This document shows, piece by piece, positions 26,142 to 34,882 of a stretch of DNA of 64,000 nucleotides. Under the pieces are notes generated by a model that did not search any database, had not been told where the DNA came from, and was given only the letters and a program-made list of their open reading frames with translations. The translations under genes and the position numbers were made by a program. Source of the DNA: Cellulophaga sp. BC115SP (GTDB taxonomy: Bacteria > Bacteroidota > Bacteroidia > Cytophagales > Spirosomataceae); assembly GCF_009905545.1 (NCBI RefSeq), contig NZ_JAAALB010000015.1, forward strand, positions 1-64,000, written 5' to 3'. The first letter of the stretch is position 1. Each line of letters begins with the position of its first letter.

Positions 26142-28052
26142 ATGAAAAAACCGTTTTCAACCTTCAAAGCTGGAGCATTTGCCCTTCTCCTCCTCGCTTC
26201 GGGAGGGCTCAAAGCTCAAGATAAACCCCATAATGTAATTCCTGAGCCTGTCAAGATTAGCACAAGCAAAGGGCAATTCTTCGTAAAATCAAGTACTACT
26301 ATTCTTATTCAACAAGAAGAAGCCAGAACTACAGCAGAGCTTTTGGCAGCACGTTTGAACAAAGCTACAGGCTGGAATTTTACCGTAAAAAAAGGGCCAC
26401 ATCAGCCAAACGCGATTAGTTTTTCACTACACAAAAATCCTGTGGAAGAGCTAGGAAAAGAAGGCTATAACCTAGAAGTAGATGCCAATGGAGCTAAAGT
26501 AACTGCCAATCAAACAGGGGGCTTGTTTTATGGGATGCAAAGTATTTTGCAACTATTGCCAACAGAAATAGAAAGTAACACTGCCGTTAAAAAAGACTGG
26601 ACGATTCCTTTTGTCAAAATCACTGATTATCCGCGTTTTGCTTGGCGTGGTATCATGTTTGACGTAAGTCGTCATTTCTTCACCAAAGACGAAGTGAAGC
26701 GTTTTATTGATGTAATGGCTCGTCTCAAATACAACACCTTCCACTGGCATTTGACTGATGATAATGGTTGGAGAATCGAGATAAAATCATTGCCAAAACT
26801 CACCGAAGTGGGTGCTTGGCGTGTGCCACGTATTGGTAAATTTAATCAGTTGGATGCTCCAAAAGATGGCGAGGCAGCAACTGACGGTGGTTTTTATACC
26901 CAAGAAGACATTAAAGAGGTAATCAAATACGCTTCAGACCGTAACGTAACCATCGTACCAGAAATAGATGTTCCAGGGCATAGTATGGCGGCAATTGCAG
27001 CCTATCCTGAACTTTCTTGTAGCAAAGACCCAAAAACCAAGGTAAACCCTGGAAGTAAATTTGCGGAATGGTATGGCAATGGTAAATTCAAGATGTTGAC
27101 AGATAATACGCTGAATCCTTCTGATGAAAAAGTCTATGAATTTTTAGACAAAGTTTTTACAGAAGTAGCAGCACTTTTTCCTAATCCTTATATCCATGTG
27201 GGTGGAGATGAATGTTACAAGGGTTTCTGGGAAGCCGATGCCAATTGTCAGGCATTGATGCAGAAAGAAAACATGAAACATGTCGAGGAATTGCAAGGAT
27301 ATTTTATGAAAAGAGTGGAAAAAATCTTGAAAACTAAAGGTAAAAAACTCCTAGGTTGGGACGAGATTTTGGAAGGTGGAATTGCGCCAGAAGCCACGGT
27401 TATGAGCTGGAGAGGCATCGAAGGCGGTATTGAAGCAGCCAAATTGGGACACAACGTAGTCATGACGCCTTCTCCTTATGTGTATATTGACTTTATGCAA
27501 AGTGACAGAACGTTGGAACCACCCATTTATGCAACATTACGTTTGAAAAAATGCTATGATTTCGAACCAATTCCTGAAGGCGTAGATGGCAAATTTATCT
27601 TAGGAGGACAAGCCAACCTTTGGACTGAAGGCATTCCTACTCTGGCGTATGCGGAGTATATGACTTATCCTCGTTGCTGGGCGTTATCAGAAGTATATTG
27701 GTCGCCAAAAGAGAAAAAGAATTGGGAGAAATTTGTTACTAAAATGGAAAATCATTTCGACCGTGCCGATTTAGCAGGTATCAATTACGCTCGCTCTGCT
27801 TATGATGCAGCCATCAAACCGAGTATGAAAGATGGAAAATTAGTCGTAGAACTCGAAGCTGAAATTCCGAACCTAACAATTCATTATTCTATTGACGACA
27901 CCGTGCCTAGCAAATTTAGCCCTGTGTACAAAGACCCTATCCAAATTCCAGAAGGACCTATTACTTTACGTGTAAACACCTACCGTAATGGGAAACCGAT
28001 TGGACGAATGATTACTTTGAGTCGTGAGGAATTAGCCAAACGCTCAAAATAA
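26142..28052 (+). CDS. Exported beta-N-acetylhexosaminidase (GH20)
   Basis: 636 residues with a signal peptide ending near LKAQDKPHN. An N-terminal GH20b domain (about 35-165) precedes the catalytic barrel starting YPRFAWRGIMFDVSRHFF. Diagnostic motifs are HWHLTDDNGWRIEIK and HVGGDEC with the catalytic pair D356-E357, which use the substrate N-acetyl group as nucleophile; VMSWRGIEGG and LGGQANLWTE line the pocket. The last 70 residues (TIHYSIDDTVPSKFSPVY) form a chitobiase C-terminal domain. It removes terminal N-acetylhexosamine from chitin, peptidoglycan or glycoprotein fragments. It precedes the M14 pair but has a 194 bp gap. Confidence 0.95.
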   Translation: MKKPFSTFKAGAFALLLLASGGLKAQDKPHNVIPEPVKISTSKGQFFVKSSTTILIQQEEARTTAELLAARLNKATGWNFTVKKGPHQPNAISFSLHKNPVEELGKEGYNLEVDANGAKVTANQTGGLFYGMQSILQLLPTEIESNTAVKKDWTIPFVKITDYPRFAWRGIMFDVSRHFFTKDEVKRFIDVMARLKYNTFHWHLTDDNGWRIEIKSLPKLTEVGAWRVPRIGKFNQLDAPKDGEAATDGGFYTQEDIKEVIKYASDRNVTIVPEIDVPGHSMAAIAAYPELSCSKDPKTKVNPGSKFAEWYGNGKFKMLTDNTLNPSDEKVYEFLDKVFTEVAALFPNPYIHVGGDECYKGFWEADANCQALMQKENMKHVEELQGYFMKRVEKILKTKGKKLLGWDEILEGGIAPEATVMSWRGIEGGIEAAKLGHNVVMTPSPYVYIDFMQSDRTLEPPIYATLRLKKCYDFEPIPEGVDGKFILGGQANLWTEGIPTLAYAEYMTYPRCWALSEVYWSPKEKKNWEKFVTKMENHFDRADLAGINYARSAYDAAIKPSMKDGKLVVELEAEIPNLTIHYSIDDTVPSKFSPVYKDPIQIPEGPITLRVNTYRNGKPIGRMITLSREELAKRSK

Positions 28053-28246
28053 TTTTTCATCGTACTTTTTTCTCGATTGAGACTCTCAAACGTGTATTAC
28101 ATCGAATCATACGGTTGTGATTGATGGATTGTCTAAGAATACCTGTATTTTTAGGAAAAATCACTTATCCAACCTTCATCGCAACTGTATGGTTCTCCTA
28201 ACTTCCAAAAAGAGAATCGTTGAAGTCGAGAAAAAAGTACTTAACA

Positions 28247-29887
28247 ATGAAAAAAACCTTTATTCTGGCTGGGCTACTCGCTTTTTCGAGTTGTGCTTTT
28301 GCCCAAAGCTCCTATTCAACCCATGCGCAACTGAGCACACGCCTCAAAACCCTCAGTAGCAAATACGCCACCACCGTCAAATTAGAATCTATAGGTAAAA
28401 GCAAAGGCGGAAAAGACATTTTTGCCCTAACACTTAGTAAAGGCGATGCAAGTAATAAACCAGCTATAGCTATCTTGGCAGGTGCAGATGGAGCGCATTT
28501 AGCAGGAACAGAAGTAGCCTTGCAACTAGCCGAAAAATTTGTGGCTTCCGATTCTCTTGCTAAAGTTTTAGAATCAAAAACCTTCTATATTATTCCTAGC
28601 ATCAACCCTGATGCACAAGAACAATTTTCAGCAAAACTCAAATTCGAGCGTAGTGGCAACGACGTAGATACCGACGACGACCGTGATGGACGCTTAAATG
28701 AAGATCCTTTTGAAGATTTGAACAACGACGGACAAATCACATGGATGCGCATTGAAGACCCAACGGGGAGCTATATCATCAGCAAAGAAGACCCAAGAGT
28801 CATGGTAAAGGCCGACCCAAGCAAAGGGGAAGTGGGCAAATATATCCTCCTAAGCGAAGGTATCGACAATGACAAGGATGGTGTTTTCAACGAAGATGGT
28901 GTAGGAGGTGTTAATATCGACAAAAATGGTACTTACGATTATCCATTTTTTACCCAAGGTTCGGGAGAATATGCTGCATCTGAATCAGAAACGAAAGCTT
29001 TATTAGACTTTTTGTACACCACCAAAAATATTTACGCAGTATTTACATTTGGTCCTGCCAACAACTTGAGCGAAGCCACCAAGTTTGATAAATCTAAAAC
29101 ATTGAAACGAATTGTCACAGGTATTTTAGAAAAAGATGCTTCGGTAGGAGAACAAATTACCAAACTCTACAATACGCAAACAGGCTTGAAAGATGCACCT
29201 GCTATGCCACAAACCAAAGGAAATCTTTCTCAAACGGCCTACTATCACTACGGAAGATTAAGTTTTAGTACGCCAACATGGTGGGCTCCAAAGGTTACTG
29301 CAACAAAAGATTCTACCAAGAAAGAAGTAAAAGATATCAAAGCAAGTGACAATGAGGATATTCGCTTTTTGAAGTGGGCTGATGCACAGCAACTAAAAGG
29401 AAGTTTTGTTTCTTGGCAAAAAATCAATCATCCAGACTTCCCAAATCAAACTGTTGAAGTTGGAGGAATTGCTCCTTATGCAAAAATGAACCCTCCTATC
29501 AGTTATTTGAATGACGCCACAGACAAACATATCAAGTTTTTCAAGGCATTTGCTTCTCAAATGCCAGATGTACAGATTCTTAATATAAAAACTGAATCTG
29601 TTTCTGCTGGTTTAACTCGCGTAACTGTCCAAGTAACCAATAAAGGTTTATTGCCAACTGGTTCAGAAATCGGGGATCGTGTGCGTTGGGTACAAAAGGT
29701 GCGAACAGAGGTGAAAACTTCAAGTTCTCAAACCATTATTTCAGGTAAAAAAGTCAACCTTCGTGGTGCTATGTCGGCTGGTGAATCACAGGAATATAGC
29801 TGGTTGATTAGCGGTTCGGGCAATATCACCATCGAAGCTGGTAATGCTATGACAGGTATTAAAACGGTATCTGTAGCGCTGAAATAG
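28247..29887 (+). CDS. M14 carboxypeptidase-fold protein lacking zinc and catalytic residues (pseudoenzyme)
   Basis: 546 residues with a signal peptide (MKKTFILAGLLAFSSCAFAQ). It is a paralogue of the next gene: both share the M14 start ESIGKSxxGK, the INPDA loop and calcium-loop-like DxDxDG repeats (DTDDDRDGRL, DLNNDGQIT, DNDKDGVFNED). The active site is gone: where the paralogue has H109 and E112 this protein has D81 and H84 (AGADGAHLAGTE); the third zinc ligand region YHNNGG is FGPANN; the catalytic Glu of FSTELF is Pro in FSTPTWW. It may bind peptide or regulate the active partner. The frame start at 28220 adds nine residues and is not preferred. Confidence 0.85.
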   Translation: MKKTFILAGLLAFSSCAFAQSSYSTHAQLSTRLKTLSSKYATTVKLESIGKSKGGKDIFALTLSKGDASNKPAIAILAGADGAHLAGTEVALQLAEKFVASDSLAKVLESKTFYIIPSINPDAQEQFSAKLKFERSGNDVDTDDDRDGRLNEDPFEDLNNDGQITWMRIEDPTGSYIISKEDPRVMVKADPSKGEVGKYILLSEGIDNDKDGVFNEDGVGGVNIDKNGTYDYPFFTQGSGEYAASESETKALLDFLYTTKNIYAVFTFGPANNLSEATKFDKSKTLKRIVTGILEKDASVGEQITKLYNTQTGLKDAPAMPQTKGNLSQTAYYHYGRLSFSTPTWWAPKVTATKDSTKKEVKDIKASDNEDIRFLKWADAQQLKGSFVSWQKINHPDFPNQTVEVGGIAPYAKMNPPISYLNDATDKHIKFFKAFASQMPDVQILNIKTESVSAGLTRVTVQVTNKGLLPTGSEIGDRVRWVQKVRTEVKTSSSQTIISGKKVNLRGAMSAGESQEYSWLISGSGNITIEAGNAMTGIKTVSVALK

Positions 29888-29940
29888 TTTTTTATCCTTC
29901 ACAACGTACAATATTCAACAAATTATCTTAGCATTTTCTT

Positions 29941-31686
29941 ATGAAAAAATATATATCCCTATTCTTGCTGTCATGCTCATTGGGTGCAGCAGCGCAAGAA
30001 AAAACCATCAACGATGACCTCACAGGGCTTCGTGCTATAGGAACTCCCGCTTCGCCAAAAGTAAAAATTAGCTGGAATCATTACAACGATTATGCGATGA
30101 TTACTCGTTTTTGCCAAGATTTAGCAAAAGCTTATCCAGACTTGGTAAAGGTGGAGTCTATCGGAAAATCCACTCAAGGAAAAGAAATGTGGGTTTTAAC
30201 GATTTCGGATTTTAAGTCAGGAAATGTAGATCGTAAACCGGGCTTTTATATCGATGGCAATATCCACTCCAATGAGATACAGGGAACTGAAGTGGCAATG
30301 TACACAGCTTGGTATTTGGCAGAAAGTTTTAATTCCGTAGATTTTATCAAACAACTTTTAAAAGATAAGGTCTTTTATATCGTTCCAACCATCAACCCAG
30401 ATGCACGTGAGGATTTCTTGAAAAATCCTAATACCCCACACTCTCCTCGTTCGGGAATGTTGGCTTTTGATGATGATGGAGATGGGAAAGCGGACGAAGA
30501 CAAATTTGATGACCTCGATGGCGATGGCAATATCGTAATGATGCGTCGCAAAACACCTTATGGTCGCTGGAAGGTTGATTGTGATAATCCACAACGTATG
30601 ATTCCCGCTAAACCAGACGAAAAAGGCGAATACGAAATGTTAGGCTATGAAGGTATCGACAATGATGGCGATGGTGCTGTCAATGAAGACTTAATTGGTT
30701 ATTATGACCCTAACCGTGACTGGGGCTGGAACTGGCAACCAGACTATATTCAACGTGGAGCCTTGTATCACCCAGGCACGTTGGCTGAGACGCGCAATAT
30801 CAAAAATTTTGTATATGCTCACCCTAATATAGCTGGGGCACAAAGTTATCATAATAATGGAGGTATGTTTTTACGTGGACCAGGTGCCGAAGAAGACGCA
30901 GGATTTTATGTGCCTCAAGATGGTGCTGTGTATGATTATTTTGGAAAAATTGGAGAGAAAATCAATCCGGGATATAAGTACTTTGTGATTTACAAAGACC
31001 TATACACCGTATATGGAGGCGAAATTGACTGGCTTGCACTAGGTCGTGGAGTATTTACTTTCTCGACAGAGTTATTTACTTCTTATAAATTATTCGGAAA
31101 ACAAAGTGAGGAGGGTCGTGGTCAGAATAATGATTTTGAAGAGTTTAGCAAAAATCTCTTATTCAATGATGCTTATGTCGCTTGGAAACCGTTCAAACAC
31201 CCACAATATGGCGATATTGAAATTGGTGGACCAAAGAAAAACTACACACGAAACCACCCTGGTTTTATGTTGGAAGAAGACGCTCATAGAAACATGGCTT
31301 TTACGGTTTTGCATGCTTCGCAGATGCCTAAATTAGAAGTATCAGAGATTCGTCAAAAAGCCTTAGCAGGTGGTTTTACCGAAGTAACAGCCGTAGTTAC
31401 CAACGCCAAAGTTATTCCAACTCACTCAGCACATGATTTGAAATACAAAATCGAAAGACCCGATTATATTTCTTTGAAAAATGCTAATGTAGTAGCTGGT
31501 ATGATTGTTGAAAACGAAGACATCAATTTGACTAAAGAACAAAAATACACACCTCAAACGATTGAAGTTTCGAACATTTCAGGAATGAGCGCTGTGAAAG
31601 TTCGCTGGATTGTTAAAGGAAAACTGGATAAAGCAACCGTGGAAGTTGACAGTCAAAAAGGAGGCTTAACGAGTAAAACTTTGTAA
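29941..31686 (+). CDS. Exported M14 family zinc carboxypeptidase
   Basis: 581 residues with a signal peptide (MKKYISLFLLSCSLGAAAQ). The zinc site is complete: H109 and E112 in DGNIHSNEIQGTE and H304 in AQSYHNNGG; catalytic E377 in FTFSTELF. NPDAR (152-156) and DPNRDWGWNW (257-266) supply substrate carboxylate-binding residues. Several acidic loops (FDDDGDGKADEDK, DLDGDGNIV, DNDGDGAVNED) look like calcium-binding loops. The C-terminal 120 residues form an Ig-like beta domain. It should trim C-terminal residues from peptides in the periplasm or outside the cell. It follows its inactive-looking paralogue after 53 bp, probably co-transcribed. Confidence 0.92.
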   Translation: MKKYISLFLLSCSLGAAAQEKTINDDLTGLRAIGTPASPKVKISWNHYNDYAMITRFCQDLAKAYPDLVKVESIGKSTQGKEMWVLTISDFKSGNVDRKPGFYIDGNIHSNEIQGTEVAMYTAWYLAESFNSVDFIKQLLKDKVFYIVPTINPDAREDFLKNPNTPHSPRSGMLAFDDDGDGKADEDKFDDLDGDGNIVMMRRKTPYGRWKVDCDNPQRMIPAKPDEKGEYEMLGYEGIDNDGDGAVNEDLIGYYDPNRDWGWNWQPDYIQRGALYHPGTLAETRNIKNFVYAHPNIAGAQSYHNNGGMFLRGPGAEEDAGFYVPQDGAVYDYFGKIGEKINPGYKYFVIYKDLYTVYGGEIDWLALGRGVFTFSTELFTSYKLFGKQSEEGRGQNNDFEEFSKNLLFNDAYVAWKPFKHPQYGDIEIGGPKKNYTRNHPGFMLEEDAHRNMAFTVLHASQMPKLEVSEIRQKALAGGFTEVTAVVTNAKVIPTHSAHDLKYKIERPDYISLKNANVVAGMIVENEDINLTKEQKYTPQTIEVSNISGMSAVKVRWIVKGKLDKATVEVDSQKGGLTSKTL

Positions 31687-31689
31687 ATA

Positions 31690-31775
31690 TACTCTAGGCT
31701 GTAAGCCGTAGGCATTAGGCTAAAAAGCTTAAATTATTTTATTAGAAATTCTTGTCAACTTTTAACCTACAGCAT
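31690..31775. repeat. Dispersed repeat family 2 copy
   Basis: Starts CTAGGCTGTAAGCCGTAGGC, then ATTAGGC and AAAAAG; ends with ACTTTTAACCTACAGCATAAA. The same order occurs at 57903-57985. The ends are imperfect inverted repeats (GCATTAGGC against CCTACAGC). It sits immediately after the M14 stop codon and runs straight into a terminator hairpin. Confidence 0.75.
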
Positions 31776-31812
31776 AAAAGCGGTTGGAAAGTATTTTCCG
31801 ACCGCTTTTTTA
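31776..31812. terminator. Bidirectional terminator hairpin, family 1 type
   Basis: AAAAGCGGTTGGAAA pairs with TTTTCCGACCGCTTTTTT around GTA. The stem is the same as in the repeats at 17188, 23049 and 38757 except that its outer pair is A-T instead of G-C, a compensatory change. It ends the M14 operon. The remaining bases to 32155 show only a tail similar to those after the 23049 and 38757 hairpins. Confidence 0.85.
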
Positions 31813-32105
31813 ATTAAAACTTGGAGGATAATCCCAATCTTAATATTCAGGAATACTCAGTTTTATTCCTACATATTGGCTGGCATTCAAATTTTAGTAA
31901 TCAATCACAAATCACTCCGTTAGGATGGCTCATGATTTATGAACAGTATCTCGAATCCGAATAAGCCTAAAAATTCAAAACAGTATAACACAAGTTTTTC
32001 AAAATATAATCACATACCAATTTATAACTCTGACCGTTTACTAACTACACCTCTAGATTTACCCCTAAATAGCTGCTTTTCAATCTTCTGAGAAATACCA
32101 TATAC

Positions 32106-32113
32106 TATCTTTG
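32106..32113 (+). promoter_or_regulatory. -7 box (TATCTTTG) of the L,D-transpeptidase gene
   Basis: An exact TAnnTTTG match 43 bp before the ATG at 32156. No good -33 TTTG at 19 bp spacing. Confidence 0.5.
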
Positions 32114-32155
32114 TAAACAAAATTCTTCTTTGCCCTCTCTAATTCCTAAAACTTT

Positions 32156-32683
32156 ATGACTCATCCTCTCAAAATTATCTTTCGCACATTTATACTTGTT
32201 CTTATTCTAGGGCTAGCTATTTATCAATTTTTACCCGAAACTCCACTCCCTAAAAATGCACAAATTGATAGTCTGGTTGTATTAAAATCAAAGCGACAAT
32301 TATTAGCTTTTTACGATGGACAACTTCTCAAAACTTACTCGATTGCCTTAGGTCAACAACCGCTTGGTGCCAAAGAATATGAAGGCGATTTAAAAACCCC
32401 AGAAGGCAGTTATATCATTAATGACAAAAATCCGAAGAGTGCTTATTATAAAAACTTGGGTATCTCCTACCCCAACGCAAAAGATATAGCACACGCACAA
32501 AAGTTACACCGCCCAGCGGGAGGCGAAATTAAAATTCATGGACTAAAAAATTACATGGGACTTTTAGGCAAATTTCATCGCTGGTTTGACTGGACTTTAG
32601 GTTGTATAGCCGTTCAAAATTCCGAAATAGACGAATTATATAATGCCGTTCCTGTTGGTACTCCCATTATAATTTTTCCCTAA
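32156..32683 (+). CDS. L,D-transpeptidase (YkuD) family protein
   Basis: 175 residues with an N-terminal membrane anchor or signal (IIFRTFILVLILGLAIYQF). The YkuD domain covers about 37-175: strand VVLKSKRQLLAFYDGQLLK, TPEGSYIIND, and the catalytic region IKIHG (H128) ... TLGCIAVQNSEIDEL (C150). The usual SxGC(I/V)R reads TLGCIAV, as in many Bacteroidota members. It should form 3-3 peptidoglycan cross-links or attach proteins to peptidoglycan in the periplasm. Its stop overlaps the convergent membrane-protein stop. Confidence 0.92.
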   Translation: MTHPLKIIFRTFILVLILGLAIYQFLPETPLPKNAQIDSLVVLKSKRQLLAFYDGQLLKTYSIALGQQPLGAKEYEGDLKTPEGSYIINDKNPKSAYYKNLGISYPNAKDIAHAQKLHRPAGGEIKIHGLKNYMGLLGKFHRWFDWTLGCIAVQNSEIDELYNAVPVGTPIIIFP

Positions 32684-32916
32684 ACCTCTTCAAATTCCAC
32701 TGGTTCTTTCAAAGCATCTTTGGTATCTGCTTTTTTATTGACTGGAGTACTACAATTCCCTGCGGCACAACACCCAGTATTGGTAATAGCTTGAAAAAGT
32801 ACAAAAGCACTTAACCCTAATAGTAAAAAATCCTTTTGCATCATCCCGTTTGTCAAAGCCCATGCTCCAACTGCCAAACGTAGAAATCGCATCACACTCC
32901 AATTCTTTAAATCCAT
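32680..32916 (-). CDS. Small membrane protein, DUF2892-like
   Basis: 78 residues from the ATG at 32916 (MDLKNWSVMRFLRLAVGAWAL), with two short hydrophobic helices and the Cys cluster TGCCAAGNCSTP, then an acidic tail. The frame extends to 32988, but the family-like N-terminus is at 32916. Such inner-membrane proteins with a CC...C cluster are common in Bacteroidota and resemble the DUF2892/YgaP-C membrane segment; their role is unknown. It ends in a 4 bp overlap with the convergent YkuD gene and lies downstream of the Crp/Fnr gene's divergence zone. Confidence 0.65.
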   Translation of the reverse strand: MDLKNWSVMRFLRLAVGAWALTNGMMQKDFLLLGLSAFVLFQAITNTGCCAAGNCSTPVNKKADTKDALKEPVEFEEV

Positions 32917-33039
32917 GTCATTATTATTTAATTGCTCAAAGTAGTAAAAATTCATCAATTTTACACAAATATATGAACATATAATCATTTAATAAAGTTT
33001 CAAAAAAGGCTTTCCAGCCATTTTTGAATATACTAAACA

Positions 33040-33630
33040 TTAAGCTTTTATATTATTTCGAATACGACTCAAGCTATCGGGATGAATACCTAGAAAAGAG
33101 GCCAAATCTTTTACAGGAATGAGCCTCAAAGCATCTGGTTGATAAGTAATCAAATTGAGATAGCGCTCTTCGGCACTTTGCGAAATCAAACTATAAGTAC
33201 GTTTAGTTTCACGAATATATAAGCCCTCCGCAATTCTTCGGTGGAAGCGTTCTGCATTTTTGGAACGTTCTAAAAGCTCCAAAACAGGTTGATAACGAAG
33301 GCGCATAGCTGTAACCTTAGTAACCGCCTGAATGCCTATGAATGACGGTGTTTGTGATAAACATGAGGAAAAAGAGCTAACAAAATTTCCTTTAAAGCCT
33401 AAATCCACACAAATTTCTTTATCCTCTTTGAAGGAAATATATTTTACAGCACCATCCACGATAAAGTAAATACATGACTCTACCTGTCCAATCTCTGTTA
33501 AAAACTCTTTTTTCTTAAATTGAACTTCTTCTATATGACTACGATAGAAGTCCCACTCTTCTGACGAGAAGTTTGCTAGTCTGAAGATTGCCTCTTTCAC
33601 GATTTCTATTTTTTGGGGATTTACTATCAT
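33040..33630 (-). CDS. Crp/Fnr family transcriptional regulator
   Basis: 196 residues. Residues 30-120 form a cyclic-nucleotide-binding beta roll (FKKKEFLTEIGQVESCIYFI, then GAVKYISFKEDKEICVDLGF). The C-terminal helix-turn-helix is short: YLNLITYQPDALRLIPVKDL and FLGIHPDSLSRIRNNI. The recognition helix PDSLSRIR is typical of Bacteroidota members. No Cys cluster for FeS binding is visible, so the ligand is unknown. Likely a local or global regulator; no partner gene is evident. Confidence 0.9.
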   Translation of the reverse strand: MIVNPQKIEIVKEAIFRLANFSSEEWDFYRSHIEEVQFKKKEFLTEIGQVESCIYFIVDGAVKYISFKEDKEICVDLGFKGNFVSSFSSCLSQTPSFIGIQAVTKVTAMRLRYQPVLELLERSKNAERFHRRIAEGLYIRETKRTYSLISQSAEERYLNLITYQPDALRLIPVKDLASFLGIHPDSLSRIRNNIKA

Positions 33631-33666
33631 CTCATTACATCTAATAGTGGGTTAATTACGCAATGT

Positions 33667-34092
33667 TTAGTCCTCAGGATAAGGAATATACACAAAACTA
33701 GCAAAATCATTATCAAAGACAAACAAACAGCAAAACTCATCTGGGTCTTTGTAACTTGTTTCAAAAACCTCAATACTTTCAGATGAAATAATTCCCCTTT
33801 GTATAAACTCCTCGGCAACTGTGGCATTATAGTTCCAAGTATTTCCATTCATTTCGTTGATACCGATCAATTTTGAACCAACAGGCACAACGGTACGAGA
33901 TACTGCAAAAATAGGATATTTAGAAAAACCTCTTGTTCTAATTTGATAAGAAGCTTCCTTAACAAATTCTGCCACTAAGGCGAAGTCTGTTGAAATAATG
34001 CCCAAGTACTTTCCATTCAAATCAGGAGAGTTGGGGGCATTGGATATAGCTTGATAATCTTCAATCATTTTATTTAAAATTTTACTTTTCAA
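33667..34092 (-). CDS. Hypothetical protein coupled to Fic
   Basis: 141 residues starting MKSKILNKMIEDYQAISN, soluble and mixed alpha/beta, with PDEFCCLFVFDNDFASFVYI near the C-terminus and SKYPIFAVSRTVV in the centre. No known motif. The start lies inside the last 11 bp of the fic gene, so translation is coupled and the two proteins probably work together; it could be a substrate or regulator of Fic. It is too large and not of the small VbhA antitoxin type. Confidence 0.6.
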   Translation of the reverse strand: MKSKILNKMIEDYQAISNAPNSPDLNGKYLGIISTDFALVAEFVKEASYQIRTRGFSKYPIFAVSRTVVPVGSKLIGINEMNGNTWNYNATVAEEFIQRGIISSESIEVFETSYKDPDEFCCLFVFDNDFASFVYIPYPED

Positions 34093-34864
34093 AAATTAAT
34101 ACCTCTGGAAGCATTAGTAAAAAAGGAATCGATTTTTCATAATCTAAGCCTTCATAATAAATACCTAACCTTGCTAGATTCTTATAGTAAGTATTTACGT
34201 TTTTGTAATAATACTTTTCGGATTGAATAAACCATGCACTTCTCCCTAATTTTTCAGCTAAAAACCACTTTTCTAATAATCGAGCTAGTCGTCCATTACC
34301 ATCACTAAAAGGGTGAATATTTACAAATACCAGATGGATAAAGGAAGCGTAATAAAATACCTCTTCAACTGGCATTGGTTCTTGCAATAATTCATCTATT
34401 TCAGTCCAAAAAGCTTCAAATTCTTTCTCTATTAGTCCAAGTGGAGCTGCCTCATACTGAATTCTACCAGTTTTATGCTCCATAACAAGCATTTCGGTTT
34501 TCCGTAGCGTACCTCTTAGCCTTTCAGGAAGTAAATGAGCTGATATCAGCTTATCCGCCTCTAAGAAATTGGCGTACGTTAAGGGATAATCTTGAGCAAA
34601 CAGGTATGCATTATATAAATCATTAGGCTTTTCTGTTAGCTCAGGAAGGTATTCAATTTGTAAAAGTTTGTGCTTCACAAAACTATCAACCTCAAGCTGT
34701 TCTCCTTCTATCTTAGAGGAAGACATTACTGAAACAGAAGTATAAAATGTAAAGCTATGAGGTTCCAAACGTATTTGTTCTACCTCCGAAAATTCATCCT
34801 GAATATCGAGGTCTAACAATGATTTCCAAGTCTTCAGATATCTTGAGGTAATCAATTTTCCCAT
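34082..34864 (-). CDS. Fic/DOC family protein AMPylator with N-terminal inhibitory motif
   Basis: 260 residues. The Fic core holds HPFSDGNGRLARL at 184-196, matching HPFx(D/E)GNGRxxR with catalytic H184. Upstream, S49-S-K-I-E53-G54 (in MSSSKIEGEQLEV) fits the autoinhibitory motif (S/T)xxxE(G/N) at the N-terminal side, as in class II Fic proteins, where the Glu blocks ATP gamma-phosphate binding. It should transfer AMP to Ser/Thr/Tyr of target proteins when inhibition is relieved. The partner gene at 33667 overlaps it; alanine dehydrogenase ends just upstream on the same strand with an 18 bp gap. Confidence 0.93.
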   Translation of the reverse strand: MGKLITSRYLKTWKSLLDLDIQDEFSEVEQIRLEPHSFTFYTSVSVMSSSKIEGEQLEVDSFVKHKLLQIEYLPELTEKPNDLYNAYLFAQDYPLTYANFLEADKLISAHLLPERLRGTLRKTEMLVMEHKTGRIQYEAAPLGLIEKEFEAFWTEIDELLQEPMPVEEVFYYASFIHLVFVNIHPFSDGNGRLARLLEKWFLAEKLGRSAWFIQSEKYYYKNVNTYYKNLARLGIYYEGLDYEKSIPFLLMLPEVLIFEK

Positions 34865-34882
34865 CGATAAATTTAGTTTTAT

